From the NCBI GenBank assembly GCA_964346245.1, contig CAYFUF010000008.1:1-47857 (forward strand): a stretch of 47,857 nt of DNA, given 5' to 3'. Under the pieces are notes generated by a model. It was not told where the DNA came from and ran no database searches. It saw nothing but the letters and a program-made list of their open reading frames with translations. Numbering within the stretch: the first letter of the stretch is position 1; each line of letters opens with the position of its first letter. A program made the translations under genes and the position numbers. Source of the stretch: CAYFUF01 sp964346245. GTDB taxonomy: Bacteria > Bacillota > Clostridia > Tissierellales > Peptoniphilaceae. Positions 23,762 through 32,025 of the stretch are shown here, in pieces.

Positions 23762-24729
23762 CCGAATGTCCTTTCTAGGTACTCTGCAATCTGGACCGCA
23801 TTTAAGGCTGCCCCTTTGCGGACGTTGTCAGAAACAATCCACAGGTTTAGCCCGTTAGGGACGCTGGTGTCCCTTCTCAGGCGGCCTACATAGGTTTCAT
23901 CCTTGCCCTGGGCAAAGAGAGGCGTAGGATAGACGTTATTTTCGGGGTCATCCATGAGGACAACACCGGCTGCTTCAGCTAAACGTTGAGCTAGCTCTCC
24001 TAAGTCGAAGGGCTTGTCGACTTCCACGTTGGCCGATACGCTGTGGGCGTAGCGGACAGGGATGCGGGCGGTGGTCGCGGTGACCCCAAATCGGTGCCCT
24101 AAGATCTTCTGGCTTTCTTCGATCATCTTCATCTCCTCCTTGGTGTAACCCGTGTCGAGGAAGGAGTCGATATGGGGGAGGACGTTGTTTTGGATGGGGT
24201 GGGCGTAGCAGCCATTGTCTTGTCCATCCAAGGCGGCTAGGCCTTTCATACCAGAGCCAGAGACGGCCTGGTAGCTAGAAAAGACGACCCGTTTCAGACC
24301 GTAAGCCTTATCTATGGCCGCTAGGGCAGGCATGCACTGAATAGTGGAGCAGTTGGGGTTGGCAATAATTCTGTCTGACTCCTTGATGACACCCGCATTG
24401 ACTTCCGGAACCACGAGGGGCACTTCTTCGAACATGCGGAAGAAGCTGGAATTGTCAACTACCCGAAGACCTGCCTTCGCTGCGATAGGCGCGAACTCTT
24501 GACTCACCGATGATCCAGCGGCGAAAAGGGCAATGTCAAAGCCTTCAAACTCCGAGGCAGCTAAAGCCTTGACCTCGTAGGTCTTGCCTTTAAAGTCAAT
24601 GGTTTTGCCACTAGAAGCAGGCGATGCCAAAAGCTTCAACTCCTCCACGGGAAAATCTCTTTCTTCCAGAATCTGAAGGATGGTGGATCCCACCAGGCCG
24701 GTTGCACCGACGACAACAATTTTACTCAT
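23758..24729 (-). CDS. asd: Aspartate-semialdehyde dehydrogenase
   Basis: 323-residue enzyme reducing aspartyl phosphate. VVGATGLVGSTILQIL binds NADP; the active-site Cys is in IANPNCSTIQCMPAL and the catalytic His region is TARIPVRYAHSVSANVEV. Length and motifs match the Gram-positive type. Overlaps both neighbours by 4 bases (ATGA). It feeds hom here; it would also supply lysine and diaminopimelate synthesis, whose specific genes are not in the window. Confidence 0.95.
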   Translation of the reverse strand: MSKIVVVGATGLVGSTILQILEERDFPVEELKLLASPASSGKTIDFKGKTYEVKALAASEFEGFDIALFAAGSSVSQEFAPIAAKAGLRVVDNSSFFRMFEEVPLVVPEVNAGVIKESDRIIANPNCSTIQCMPALAAIDKAYGLKRVVFSSYQAVSGSGMKGLAALDGQDNGCYAHPIQNNVLPHIDSFLDTGYTKEEMKMIEESQKILGHRFGVTATTARIPVRYAHSVSANVEVDKPFDLGELAQRLAEAAGVVLMDDPENNVYPTPLFAQGKDETYVGRLRRDTSVPNGLNLWIVSDNVRKGAALNAVQIAEYLERTFG

Positions 24730-26051
24730 TTTCCCCTCCCTTCGAAGGCTCGGTAGATGGCAACGACAGCAGCATCAAAGTCCTCGTTGCTGACGCCTAG
24801 GATTATGTTCATCTCGCTTGACCCTTGACTGATCATGCGGATATTGATGCCGTCCTTAGCCAAGGCGCTGAAGAGCTTGGCGCTCGTTCCCTTGTTGCTG
24901 ATCATGCCTCGACCAACAACGGCAATGATAGCCAGACCCTTGCTGATTACAATGCGGTCGGGGTTGCAGTAGATGGAGATTTCCTCCGTCAATTTCTTTT
25001 CGATACCATCTAGGGCAGTGGACCGGACGACGATGGAGATGGAGTCCACCGAGGTAGGCATGTGGTCAATCTTAATATCGTTGCTTTCGAAGATGCTTAG
25101 GAGCTTGCGGTAGAAGCTCAGGTCCTCGCTCATCCTGGTCTTTTCAACGCGGATAACGGAATAGTTGGTGCGGCCCGTGATGCCGGTGACGATGGTATCT
25201 TCCACCTTTTCGTCATCATCAGGCAGGATAAGGGTTCCTACATGGTCCGGATGGTTGGTGTTTTTGATATGGATAGGGATGTTCTTGTTGCGGACGGGGA
25301 AGACAGCATCCTCGTGGAGGACAGGTGCTCCCATGTAGGAAAGCTCCCTCAATTCCTGGTAGGTTACCCGCTCAATTGGCTTGCTATGGGGGACCAATTT
25401 AGGGTCAGCCATCAAGAAGCCGGAAACATCCGTCCAGTTTTCGTAGAGGTCGGCATTGACGCAGGCGGCGACAATTGCTCCACTGATATCGGAACCGCCC
25501 CTTGCAAGGGTCTTGATCTGTCCCTTTTCATTCTGTCCGTAGAAGCCTGGGATGACATAGTAGCCATCCTTGCTAGTCTTCTCTGCAAGGGCCTCGGCAG
25601 TCTTTTCAAAATCTACTCGGCCTTCATCTAAGAAGATGACATCGAAAGCATCGACGAAGTCAAAATCTAAGTAGGAGGCAAGGAGGAGGCCGTTCAGGTA
25701 TTCCCCGCGGCTGGCGCAGTAGTCCTGGCTGGCACCGTTGAAGATGTTGGTGTAGATCGTCGTCAGTTCCTCTTCGATGTTGCTGCCAAGATGCAGGTCT
25801 CTTTCTATGCCCAGGTAGCGGTCTTCCACGACGCTAAAGATCTCGCCGAAGTGAAGATTGTGGCTGGCTAACTGGTGGCACATGAGAAGGAGGTCGGTTA
25901 CCTTGTGCTTCTCCCGCTTGCTCTTGCCGGGCGCGGAGGGGATGAGGAAGCGGCGGTTGGGATTGGCTTCCATGATTTTCTTGACCTTGATGAATTGTTG
26001 GCTGTTGGAAAGAGAAGAGCCACCAAATTTTGTCACAATGATAGGATTCAT
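24726..26051 (-). CDS. Aspartate kinase
   Basis: 441-residue aspartokinase, first step of the aspartate pathway. The N-terminal kinase domain has VTKFGGSSLSNSQQF, IPSAPGKSKREKHKVTDLL, SRGEYLNGLLLA and TLARGGSDISGAIVAA. Two ACT regulatory segments follow from about residue 300 (YSVIRVEKTRMS, and AVVGRGMISNKGTSAKLFSA with INIRMISQGSSEMNIILGV). The start is ATG 26051, 5 bases after GAGG; a GTG two codons upstream is less well placed. Heads a five-gene operon whose last three steps make threonine, so threonine inhibition is plausible, although the effector cannot be read from sequence. Confidence 0.93.
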   Translation of the reverse strand: MNPIIVTKFGGSSLSNSQQFIKVKKIMEANPNRRFLIPSAPGKSKREKHKVTDLLLMCHQLASHNLHFGEIFSVVEDRYLGIERDLHLGSNIEEELTTIYTNIFNGASQDYCASRGEYLNGLLLASYLDFDFVDAFDVIFLDEGRVDFEKTAEALAEKTSKDGYYVIPGFYGQNEKGQIKTLARGGSDISGAIVAACVNADLYENWTDVSGFLMADPKLVPHSKPIERVTYQELRELSYMGAPVLHEDAVFPVRNKNIPIHIKNTNHPDHVGTLILPDDDEKVEDTIVTGITGRTNYSVIRVEKTRMSEDLSFYRKLLSIFESNDIKIDHMPTSVDSISIVVRSTALDGIEKKLTEEISIYCNPDRIVISKGLAIIAVVGRGMISNKGTSAKLFSALAKDGINIRMISQGSSEMNIILGVSNEDFDAAVVAIYRAFEGRGK

Positions 26052-26103
26052 ATTCACCTCGATAAGTTTTCCTTGTTCTTAATATTAATTGATATTTTAG
26101 CAT

Positions 26104-26170
26104 AAAAAACAGTAGGCATTACAAACATCTCCTGTCCTGGCGAAGGAAAAAGATTTTTGCTTGCCTACTG
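26104..26170 (-). terminator. Long hairpin with T-run between a lipoprotein gene and the aspartokinase operon
   Basis: On the minus strand CAGTAGGCA pairs with TGCCTACTG (9 pairs), continued after a one-base bulge by GCAAAAATCT with AGATGTTTGT and by TCCT/AGGA at the tip. It is followed by six T residues (26104-26109). Placement allows it to end the upstream lipoprotein transcript. If the operon promoter is further upstream it would act as an attenuator. No leader peptide rich in Thr codons was found. A TAAAAT just after it could be a -10 box. Confidence 0.7.
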
Positions 26171-26203
26171 CTGTCATTCTTAATCTGTTTTTAAGATTTT
26201 GGG

Positions 26204-26734
26204 CTATATCTCGTTGTATTCAATCTTTATGCTGTCGATGCTCTCTTGGAAGGCATCTATCCAGCTTTCATTGTCCATGGCCGTAAAAGTAAAGGTATAA
26301 TCATCGCCCTGGCTGAAGATAATCAGCTGGATTTGGTGGATGGGAATTCCTTGCAGAAGATAGGTCATCTCGTATTGGGCGGTATCGAAACCATCGATTG
26401 CACCGTAGTCAATATCGGTGTTCTCAAAGTTTTCAATCTCCAGACCCTGCTGCTCGTAAGCGTCCAGCATGAGCTGGCGGATGGACTCCTTGGTGTAGTC
26501 CTCTTTGTCCGAGAAGTGGGGGCTAATGGTTAAGTTAATACTTGACCGGTCATCGGACTCAGCATTTAAGAGCCACATGTTCTCGCTAACTTCTTGGAAG
26601 CCATCTGGTACTAGTATATGGACATCGGTAATCTCGACATCCTCCCTCTCGCTCAGCTTTTCGCCACAGGCCGTCAAGGTCAGGACAAAGAGAGCAAGAA
26701 AGATTAATTTTATCAACGTGCTTTTGTTTCTCAT
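26204..26734 (-). CDS. Small lipoprotein, possibly PsbP/Mog1-like fold
   Basis: 176-residue lipoprotein: KSTLIKLIFLALFVLTLTAC (Cys about 23), then VHILVPDGFQEVSENMWLLN, with Leu/Asp/Tyr beta strands, and a C-terminal TFTAMDNESWIDAFQESIDS. The order (conserved VPDGFxEVSE start, a Tyr-hydrophobic middle, final helix with Ser/Ile) resembles PsbP/Mog1/DUF1795-like domains often seen in Gram-positive lipoproteins, but I am not certain. Stands alone, divergent from the HerA-like ATPase gene. Confidence 0.6.
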   Translation of the reverse strand: MRNKSTLIKLIFLALFVLTLTACGEKLSEREDVEITDVHILVPDGFQEVSENMWLLNAESDDRSSINLTISPHFSDKEDYTKESIRQLMLDAYEQQGLEIENFENTDIDYGAIDGFDTAQYEMTYLLQGIPIHQIQLIIFSQGDDYTFTFTAMDNESWIDAFQESIDSIKIEYNEI

Positions 26735-26851
26735 AAGAACCCTTTCAAATCAATGCTCTTGGTAAATTACCTTCCTAGTCTATTGAAAAAAAGCCTGAAT
26801 GTCAATCAAATGCGGGTTTCTTGGGCTCTTTAACCTTTGACCTATTACAGC

Positions 26852-26857
26852 TATAAT
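26852..26857 (+). promoter_or_regulatory. -10 box of the HerA-like ATPase gene
   Basis: Perfect TATAAT 25 bases before the start codon; the region 17 bases upstream (TTTAAC) is only a weak -35. Confidence 0.5.
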
Positions 26858-26882
26858 ATAAATAAGAACGAAGGAGGTTAAT

Positions 26883-29345
26883 ATGCAAATGTACGAAAAT
26901 CTAGGACAATTCTACCTAGGTAGAGTAGTTGACGAACAAAATCAAGAAACGACCGACCAATACTACCTGTATGACTCCAAAGACTTGACGACCCATGCCG
27001 TTTGTGTCGGCATGACGGGCTCAGGCAAGACCGGCCTTTGCATTAACCTCTTAGAGGAAGCGGCCATGGACAGCATTCCTGCCCTTGTCATTGACCCTAA
27101 GGGCGACATGACCAACCTCTTGCTGTCTTTCCCCAACCTTGCTCCTGAAGATTTCAAACCGTGGCTTTTGGCTAGCGAGGCAGACCAGGCGGGGATGGAC
27201 ATTGACCAATTTGCCCAGAAAAAGTCGCAAGAGTGGAAGGAAGGCCTTGCCTCCTGGGACATTAGCCCCGAGCGCATACAGACGATGCGGGAAAGCTCAG
27301 ATATAGCTATCTATACGCCAGGCTCCTCTGGCGGCAGGCCCTTGTCTATGGTCCAAATGATGGACAGCCCAACACCCCAAGTTTTGGGCGACCGGGAAGC
27401 CTTGGCTGACTATACGGAGTCTATGGTCTCCAGCCTTTTAGCCCTGCTTTCCATCGATAGCGACCCTCTGAGCAGCAAGGAGCACATCCTCCTGTCCAAC
27501 ATCCTTATCGGAGAGTGGCAGGCGGGCAAGTCTGTCTCCTTCCCATCCCTCATCCAGTCCATCTTACAACCTAACTTGCAGACCATTGGCGTTTTGCCCC
27601 TAGAGACTTTCTATCCAGAGAAAGAGAGGCAGACTTTGGCCATGAAGTTGAACAACCTCCTCGCATCGCCCCAATTCAGCTTATGGATGGAGGGAGAGCC
27701 GCTAAACATCGACAAGCTCCTCTATACCAACGAGGGTAAGCCAAGGATCAGCATCATCTCCATTAACCACTTAAATGACAACGAGCGGATGTTTGTGGTC
27801 AGCTCGATCTTGAACCAAGTGGTTTCTTGGACAAGAAAGCAGACGGGAACGACCGCCTTGCGAGCTCTCCTCTATATGGATGAGATCTTTGGATACTTCC
27901 CACCGTCCGCTAACCCACCGTCCAAGAAGCCCCTCATTATCTTGCTCAAGCAAGCTAGAGCCTACGGCCTAGGGGTCATGCTGACGACCCAAAACCCCGT
28001 CGACCTTGACTACAAGGGCCTGTCCAACATCGGCACCTGGTTTATCGGTCGCCTGCAAACCGAGCAGGACAAGAACCGCCTTCTGGACGGCCTCCGTTCC
28101 GCTTCCGGCATGTCCAGCCTACAAGGAGACCTTTCTGCTATCATATCCAGCCTACCCAAGCGGACCTTCCTGGTGAACAATGTCCACGAAACAGGGCCCC
28201 TACTCTTCCAAACGCGGTGGGCAATGTCCTACTTGGCTGGCCCACTCAGCAAGGATCAAATAAGCGACTTGGAGAAGGGTTCCATCGCTCAAGATACAAG
28301 CAGTAGTCCAGTTCAGTCGCCAATTTACGGTGAAGCTCGAATACCAAGTCAAGAAGAGCTAGCCCCCCAGGTGAGCGGACCCGTTCCAGAGATCGCTAAG
28401 GGCGTTGACCAGTATTTTTACCAAGCACTAGCGCCAGCAGATAAAGTCCTCTACCAGCCGAGCCTACTAGCGGCTTACGACGTCCACTTCGATGATGCCA
28501 AAGCCAATGTTCGGGAGATGAAATCGGTCGTCCAAAACACTTATATTACTAACGAGGTAATTCCTGTCGATTGGACGAAGAATACCGGCTTTGCTTTTGA
28601 CTTAAACCGAATGGAAAACCAAGCGCAATCCGGCGCATCCTTTGCTACGCTCCCTGCAGGCAGCGGCCTGAAAACGACCTTCAATGATTGGGAGAGAGAT
28701 TTGGTGGATACGGTTTACCGAAATGACTACCTGCCACTCTTCCAAAACAAGCTCAGTGGCGAATATTCCCGCCCAGGCGAGAGCCAGCAAGAGTTTATGT
28801 TTAGGACTCAGGCGACGCTCAATGAAGAGAGAAATCGGGCCATGCACGAGCTCCGCCTCAAATACCAAAAGAAACTTGATAGCTTAGGGGAGAAGATCCG
28901 CAAGGCGGAATTGACCGTGGACAAGGAGAAGGAACAGGCTAACAGAGCCAAGGCCGATACAGCAATCAGTATGGGTTCAACCGTACTGGATAGTATCTTG
29001 AGTAGGAAGTTATTAGGGAAAACAACGGCTAATAAGGCGGGTTCATCGATTCGATCAGCTAATCGAGCCCGCCAGCAGGAGCAGGATGTTGTCCGCGCAG
29101 AGGAGAATGTACGAAAGTATCAAGCGGATTACGACACTTTGGTCAAAGAGATGGAAGAGGAACTAGAAGAGCTTTCCGCTTCCTATAACCAGCATGGGAA
29201 CCTCCTTGACGAAGTGAGGATCAGCCCCAAAAAGAAAGACATACAGGTCAAGGCCTTCTCCCTTGTCTGGCTTCCCTTTGAAGAGGGGCCAAGCGGGCTC
29301 AGACCACTATTTATTAACGATCAAGCAAGGAATTTTAGCGATTAA
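26883..29345 (+). CDS. Large HerA/FtsK-like ATP-binding protein with coiled-coil C-terminus
   Basis: 820-residue P-loop ATPase. Walker A GMTGSGKTGLCI lies at about 43-54, DPKGDMTNLL near 71, Walker B LLYMDEIFGYFPP near 330, and LTTQNPVDLDYKGLSNIGTW follows, as in HerA/DUF87-type hexameric translocases. From about 645 to 775 two coiled-coil arms surround a Gly/Ala/Ser-rich hinge (ADTAISMGSTVLDSILSRKL). The last segment, VKAFSLVWLPF, is conserved in family members I remember. Homologues occur in diverse bacteria and are annotated only as ATP-binding protein. No NurA nuclease partner is beside it. RBS GGAGG. It begins a plus-strand series ending with fetAB. Confidence 0.75.
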   Translation: MQMYENLGQFYLGRVVDEQNQETTDQYYLYDSKDLTTHAVCVGMTGSGKTGLCINLLEEAAMDSIPALVIDPKGDMTNLLLSFPNLAPEDFKPWLLASEADQAGMDIDQFAQKKSQEWKEGLASWDISPERIQTMRESSDIAIYTPGSSGGRPLSMVQMMDSPTPQVLGDREALADYTESMVSSLLALLSIDSDPLSSKEHILLSNILIGEWQAGKSVSFPSLIQSILQPNLQTIGVLPLETFYPEKERQTLAMKLNNLLASPQFSLWMEGEPLNIDKLLYTNEGKPRISIISINHLNDNERMFVVSSILNQVVSWTRKQTGTTALRALLYMDEIFGYFPPSANPPSKKPLIILLKQARAYGLGVMLTTQNPVDLDYKGLSNIGTWFIGRLQTEQDKNRLLDGLRSASGMSSLQGDLSAIISSLPKRTFLVNNVHETGPLLFQTRWAMSYLAGPLSKDQISDLEKGSIAQDTSSSPVQSPIYGEARIPSQEELAPQVSGPVPEIAKGVDQYFYQALAPADKVLYQPSLLAAYDVHFDDAKANVREMKSVVQNTYITNEVIPVDWTKNTGFAFDLNRMENQAQSGASFATLPAGSGLKTTFNDWERDLVDTVYRNDYLPLFQNKLSGEYSRPGESQQEFMFRTQATLNEERNRAMHELRLKYQKKLDSLGEKIRKAELTVDKEKEQANRAKADTAISMGSTVLDSILSRKLLGKTTANKAGSSIRSANRARQQEQDVVRAEENVRKYQADYDTLVKEMEEELEELSASYNQHGNLLDEVRISPKKKDIQVKAFSLVWLPFEEGPSGLRPLFINDQARNFSD

Positions 29346-29388
29346 GGGCTGGGTATCTTGACAGCCGATAATAAGGAAAGGAGGGGGA

Positions 29389-29556
29389 ATGGGTAAAGAT
29401 AAGCGATTGATGTATGGGGGCATTGCCCTCTTAGGTGCCGCCCTTTGTATATTCTCCATCTATAACGACATTGTTCTGCTCTACGGCTTAGGTGTTCTTT
29501 TGGTTGCTTTGGCGCTGAAGCTGACGGAAGCTAAAGTAAATTCAGCTCGCGACTAG
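29389..29556 (+). CDS. Small membrane protein (55 aa)
   Basis: ATG preceded by AAAGGAGGGGGA. The product, MGKDKRLMYGGIALLGAALC and on to a tail EAKVNSARD, has two hydrophobic segments of about 17 residues separated by IYNDIVL. Translated from between the HerA-like gene and the next small gene. Not recognised; the strong RBS and coding-like composition support it. Confidence 0.6.
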   Translation: MGKDKRLMYGGIALLGAALCIFSIYNDIVLLYGLGVLLVALALKLTEAKVNSARD

Positions 29557-29589
29557 AACACTCAGCAAACATTTGGAAAGGGGAATCAT

Positions 29590-29769
29590 TTGATTTCTAC
29601 AAACTGTTGTATATCGGCCCTGATACCTGCCGCTATAATCGGTATCATCATCTTATTTATTCGAGGCTTGATTGCCTTTATCAAGTTTGGCTTTAGCTTG
29701 GCTGGCATTTTGATCATCGTTACTATCGTCTGGTACTTCACGCAAGGAAGACGTAATGGCAAGAGCTAA
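29590..29769 (+). CDS. Small membrane protein (59 aa, TTG start)
   Basis: TTG start with AAAGGGGAATCAT upstream; product begins ISTNCCISALIPAAIIGIII and ends IVWYFTQGRRNGKS, with two hydrophobic segments. It overlaps the start of the FetA-like gene by 14 bases, implying coupling with the exporter. Not recognised. The start codon assignment is the weakest part, because no ATG is available in frame. Confidence 0.45.
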   Translation: MISTNCCISALIPAAIIGIIILFIRGLIAFIKFGFSLAGILIIVTIVWYFTQGRRNGKS

Positions 29770-30427
29770 GGAAACCCTCTTTCGTTTCGATAACATGCAC
29801 TATAAAGACATCTTGGCGATAGAGGACCTGGAGATAAGCGGACCCATCACCGCCCTGATCGGCCCCAGCGGGTCGGGCAAGTCCACGCTCTTTCGCCTCC
29901 TCAACAAATTGCTGTCGCCCAGCTCTGGTTGCATTTTCTATAAGGGGAGGGACTTGCAAGGGCTGGATTCGGTCAGCCACCGGAGAGAAGTGGGCATGTT
30001 ATCTCAAAGCCCAGTTCTCTTTGAGCCAACCATCAAGGACAACTTGACCTATCCCTTTCGCCTGCAAAACAAGCCAGTACCAAAGGATGAGGACATGGAG
30101 CGCTTGTTAGACAGGCTGCAACTGAGCTTTCCTTTGGACAAAAAGGTGGACAACCTGTCCGGTGGAGAGAAGCAGCGGATCGGCCTGATCCGCCTCATAT
30201 TAAGCGAGAGCCAGGTCTTCCTCTTGGATGAGCCAACCTCGGCCCTTGATGATAGCAATAGTCGAATCATCCTAGAGGTCATCGAGGAAGAGGTCCGGGA
30301 GAGGGGCCGCAGGGTCATCATGATTACCCACAGCCAAGACACTGCCTTCGCCCACGCCAACGAGGTGGTCAGAATGAAGGCCGGCAAGGTGCTAGCTAAG
30401 GAGGTGGGCAATGGACCAACTCTTTAA
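29756..30427 (+). CDS. fetA: FetA-like ABC transporter ATP-binding protein
   Basis: 223-residue ATPase. Walker A GPSGSGKSTLFRLLN, Q-loop GMLSQSPVLFE, signature LSGGEKQRIGLIRLIL, Walker B VFLLDEPTSALDD and switch His in MITHSQD are all present. The pairing with a UPF0014-family permease immediately downstream (17-base overlap) identifies it as the FetA/YbbL type, linked in E. coli to iron export and resistance to oxidative stress. The start overlaps the upstream small membrane protein. Confidence 0.8.
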   Translation: MARAKETLFRFDNMHYKDILAIEDLEISGPITALIGPSGSGKSTLFRLLNKLLSPSSGCIFYKGRDLQGLDSVSHRREVGMLSQSPVLFEPTIKDNLTYPFRLQNKPVPKDEDMERLLDRLQLSFPLDKKVDNLSGGEKQRIGLIRLILSESQVFLLDEPTSALDDSNSRIILEVIEEEVRERGRRVIMITHSQDTAFAHANEVVRMKAGKVLAKEVGNGPTL

Positions 30428-31220
30428 TTCACCAGCGGCTAAGGAATCTTTCCTGCAGATTGCCATCGCCTCCATTTATGTCCTTATCGTCCTTGCTATA
30501 GTCAACCGCAAGCGCTTGAGCTTGGAGAAAGACATCCTGATTGCCTCCATCCGCATGACGGTCCAACTCCTGTTCGCGGGCATCCTTCTAACTCTTGTCT
30601 TTGACAACCCTCATTGGGCAATAAGCCTCTTCGTTCTCCTCGTTATGGAAGCCTTCTGCGTTTACACCATCGTCAGCAAGTACAAGGGCGGCCTACACAA
30701 GGAGCTGGTTCAGGTGATTGCCCTAGGCATCTTCCTAGGCACCACCTTTACGGTCTTTTTCTTTACTTTCTTTGTCCTCAGGGCAGAGCCTTGGTATGAC
30801 CCCACCGCCTTCATCCCCGTCGGCGGTATGCTAATAGGCAACTCCATGACCGGCGTCAACCTGGGCCTCAACGCTCTGGTTGAGGGGATGGATACCAATA
30901 AGGAGATGGTCCAAGAAAAGCTCATCCTTGGCGCCACACCCAGCCAGGCCTCCCAGCTGCTTATCCACCGGGCCTTCAACAATGCTGTTACACCCACCAT
31001 TAACTCTATGCTGGGCATAGGCATTGTCTTCCTACCAGGCATGATGACGGGGCAGATTCTGGGTGGGTCTTTGCCCATCACCGCAGTCAGTTATCAGACG
31101 GCCATCATGATGGCCATCATGTGTTCTGTCGTTATCAGCTCCACCGTCGTCATCTTCCAAGGTGCTAAGACCTTCTTCAACAAGGATAGTCAGCTGATCG
31201 ATTTTGGGGCAGAAACATAG
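30411..31220 (+). CDS. fetB: FetB-like ABC transporter permease (UPF0014)
   Basis: 269-residue membrane protein with seven or so hydrophobic segments of the FetB/YbbM family. Conserved stretches are DILIASIRMTVQLLFAGILL, FIPVGGMLIGNSMTGVNLGL, MVQEKLILGATPSQASQLLI and RAFNNAVTPTINSMLGIGIV with FLPGMMTGQILGGSLP. RBS AAGGAGGTGGGCA. Inferred function: efflux of iron (or another metal) with FetA. It lies next to the rubrerythrin gene, which fits a peroxide/iron theme. Confidence 0.82.
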   Translation: MDQLFNSPAAKESFLQIAIASIYVLIVLAIVNRKRLSLEKDILIASIRMTVQLLFAGILLTLVFDNPHWAISLFVLLVMEAFCVYTIVSKYKGGLHKELVQVIALGIFLGTTFTVFFFTFFVLRAEPWYDPTAFIPVGGMLIGNSMTGVNLGLNALVEGMDTNKEMVQEKLILGATPSQASQLLIHRAFNNAVTPTINSMLGIGIVFLPGMMTGQILGGSLPITAVSYQTAIMMAIMCSVVISSTVVIFQGAKTFFNKDSQLIDFGAET

Positions 31221-31230
31221 ACACAAAAAA

Positions 31231-31252
31231 GAGGGCCGGTCGGCCCTCTTTT
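31231..31252. terminator. Bidirectional terminator between fetB and rubrerythrin genes
   Basis: GAGGGCC-GG-TC-GGCCCTC with A-run before and TTTT after (31231-31252), so it can end transcripts from both sides of the convergent pair. Confidence 0.85.
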
Positions 31253-31270
31253 CACTATCCATTAATCTTT

Positions 31271-31858
31271 TTAATAAGTTTCTACGAATAGCTCGAAGTG
31301 TTCTTGTGGGTGATCGCAAGCTGGGCAGCGGTCTGGTGCATCGGTGCCTTCATGGATGTAACCACAGTTGTTGCACTTCCAGCGAACAACCTCATCGCGG
31401 TGGAAGACGGTCTTGTTTCTCACATTGTCAAGTAGCTTCTGGAAGCGGGCTTCATGAGCCTCTTCAACTTCAGCAATCTCTCTCCAAACGTAAGCAATCT
31501 CAGGGAAGCCTTCCTCTTCAGCCACATCAGCGAAGCTTGGATACATGTCCGATGCTTCCTCATGTTCGCCATTGACAGCACCCTGCAAGTTTTCCTCAGT
31601 CGTTGAGTAAACAACAGGATAGTCCCACTCTACGCGGATAACTTCCTCTGATGCATAGTCCTCACGAAGGAACTTGTAGAAGCGCTTAGCATGCTCCTTC
31701 TCGTTGCGTGCAGTCTCTTCAAAAATGTTCTTAATCTGAACGTAGCCGTCCTTCTTCGCTTGGCTAGCTGCGTATGTATAGCGCATGTTAGCTTGGGATT
31801 CTCCTGCAAAAGAGATCATCAAATTCTCTGCCGTCTTGGTACCTTTTAAAGATTTCAT
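31271..31858 (-). CDS. Rubrerythrin
   Basis: 195-residue non-haem diiron protein reducing hydrogen peroxide in anaerobes and microaerophiles. The four-helix domain carries ligands in FAGESQANMRYTYAA, ARNEKEHAKRF, GEHEEASDMYP and IAEVEEAHEARFQKLL. The C-terminal rubredoxin domain has the Fe site CNNCGY...CPACDH near 160-180. RBS GGAGG, and TATAAT (minus-strand 31906-31911) as -10. No convincing PerR box was found in its promoter. Near fetAB, a pairing consistent with handling peroxide and iron. Confidence 0.95.
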   Translation of the reverse strand: MKSLKGTKTAENLMISFAGESQANMRYTYAASQAKKDGYVQIKNIFEETARNEKEHAKRFYKFLREDYASEEVIRVEWDYPVVYSTTEENLQGAVNGEHEEASDMYPSFADVAEEEGFPEIAYVWREIAEVEEAHEARFQKLLDNVRNKTVFHRDEVVRWKCNNCGYIHEGTDAPDRCPACDHPQEHFELFVETY

Positions 31859-31905
31859 TTCTACCTCCTAATAACTAAATCACTGACTAATTATTGTCCG
31901 CCCCT

Positions 31906-31911
31906 ATTATA
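31906..31911 (-). promoter_or_regulatory. -10 box of the rubrerythrin gene
   Basis: Perfect TATAAT on the minus strand about 50 bases upstream of the start; no good -35 box. Confidence 0.5.
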
Positions 31912-31971
31912 CTCCAAAGTAGGAAAAAATGTTGTAAAGGGTTGGACAATTTTTGTTTGGTGGGGCTGGAG

Positions 31972-32018
31972 GAAAATCTTGGGGGCCAAAATAGGGATAA
32001 CACGAATATGGCCCCCAA
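31972..32018 (-). terminator. Terminator of the methionine importer operon
   Basis: TTGGGGGCCA and TGGCCCCCAA form a 10-pair stem around a 20-base loop, followed on the minus strand by GATTTTCC. It lies just past the M20 gene stop. Confidence 0.75.
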
Positions 32019-32025
32019 AGGACCA

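Noticed and set aside
26051..26203. Lysine riboswitch or T-box before the aspartokinase operon
   Set aside because: The leader is too short, and no T-box core or lysine-aptamer sequence is present; only a long hairpin with a T-run is seen.
26883..29345. HerA-like ATPase as part of an antiphage system (HerA-Sir2, HerA-DUF4297 type)
   Set aside because: No Sir2, DUF4297 or nuclease effector is adjacent, and the coiled-coil C-terminus fits a widespread chromosomal family instead.
31859..31930. PerR box in the rubrerythrin promoter
   Set aside because: Only an ATAATTA core resembles the TTATAAT-n-ATTATAA consensus; the remainder does not match.
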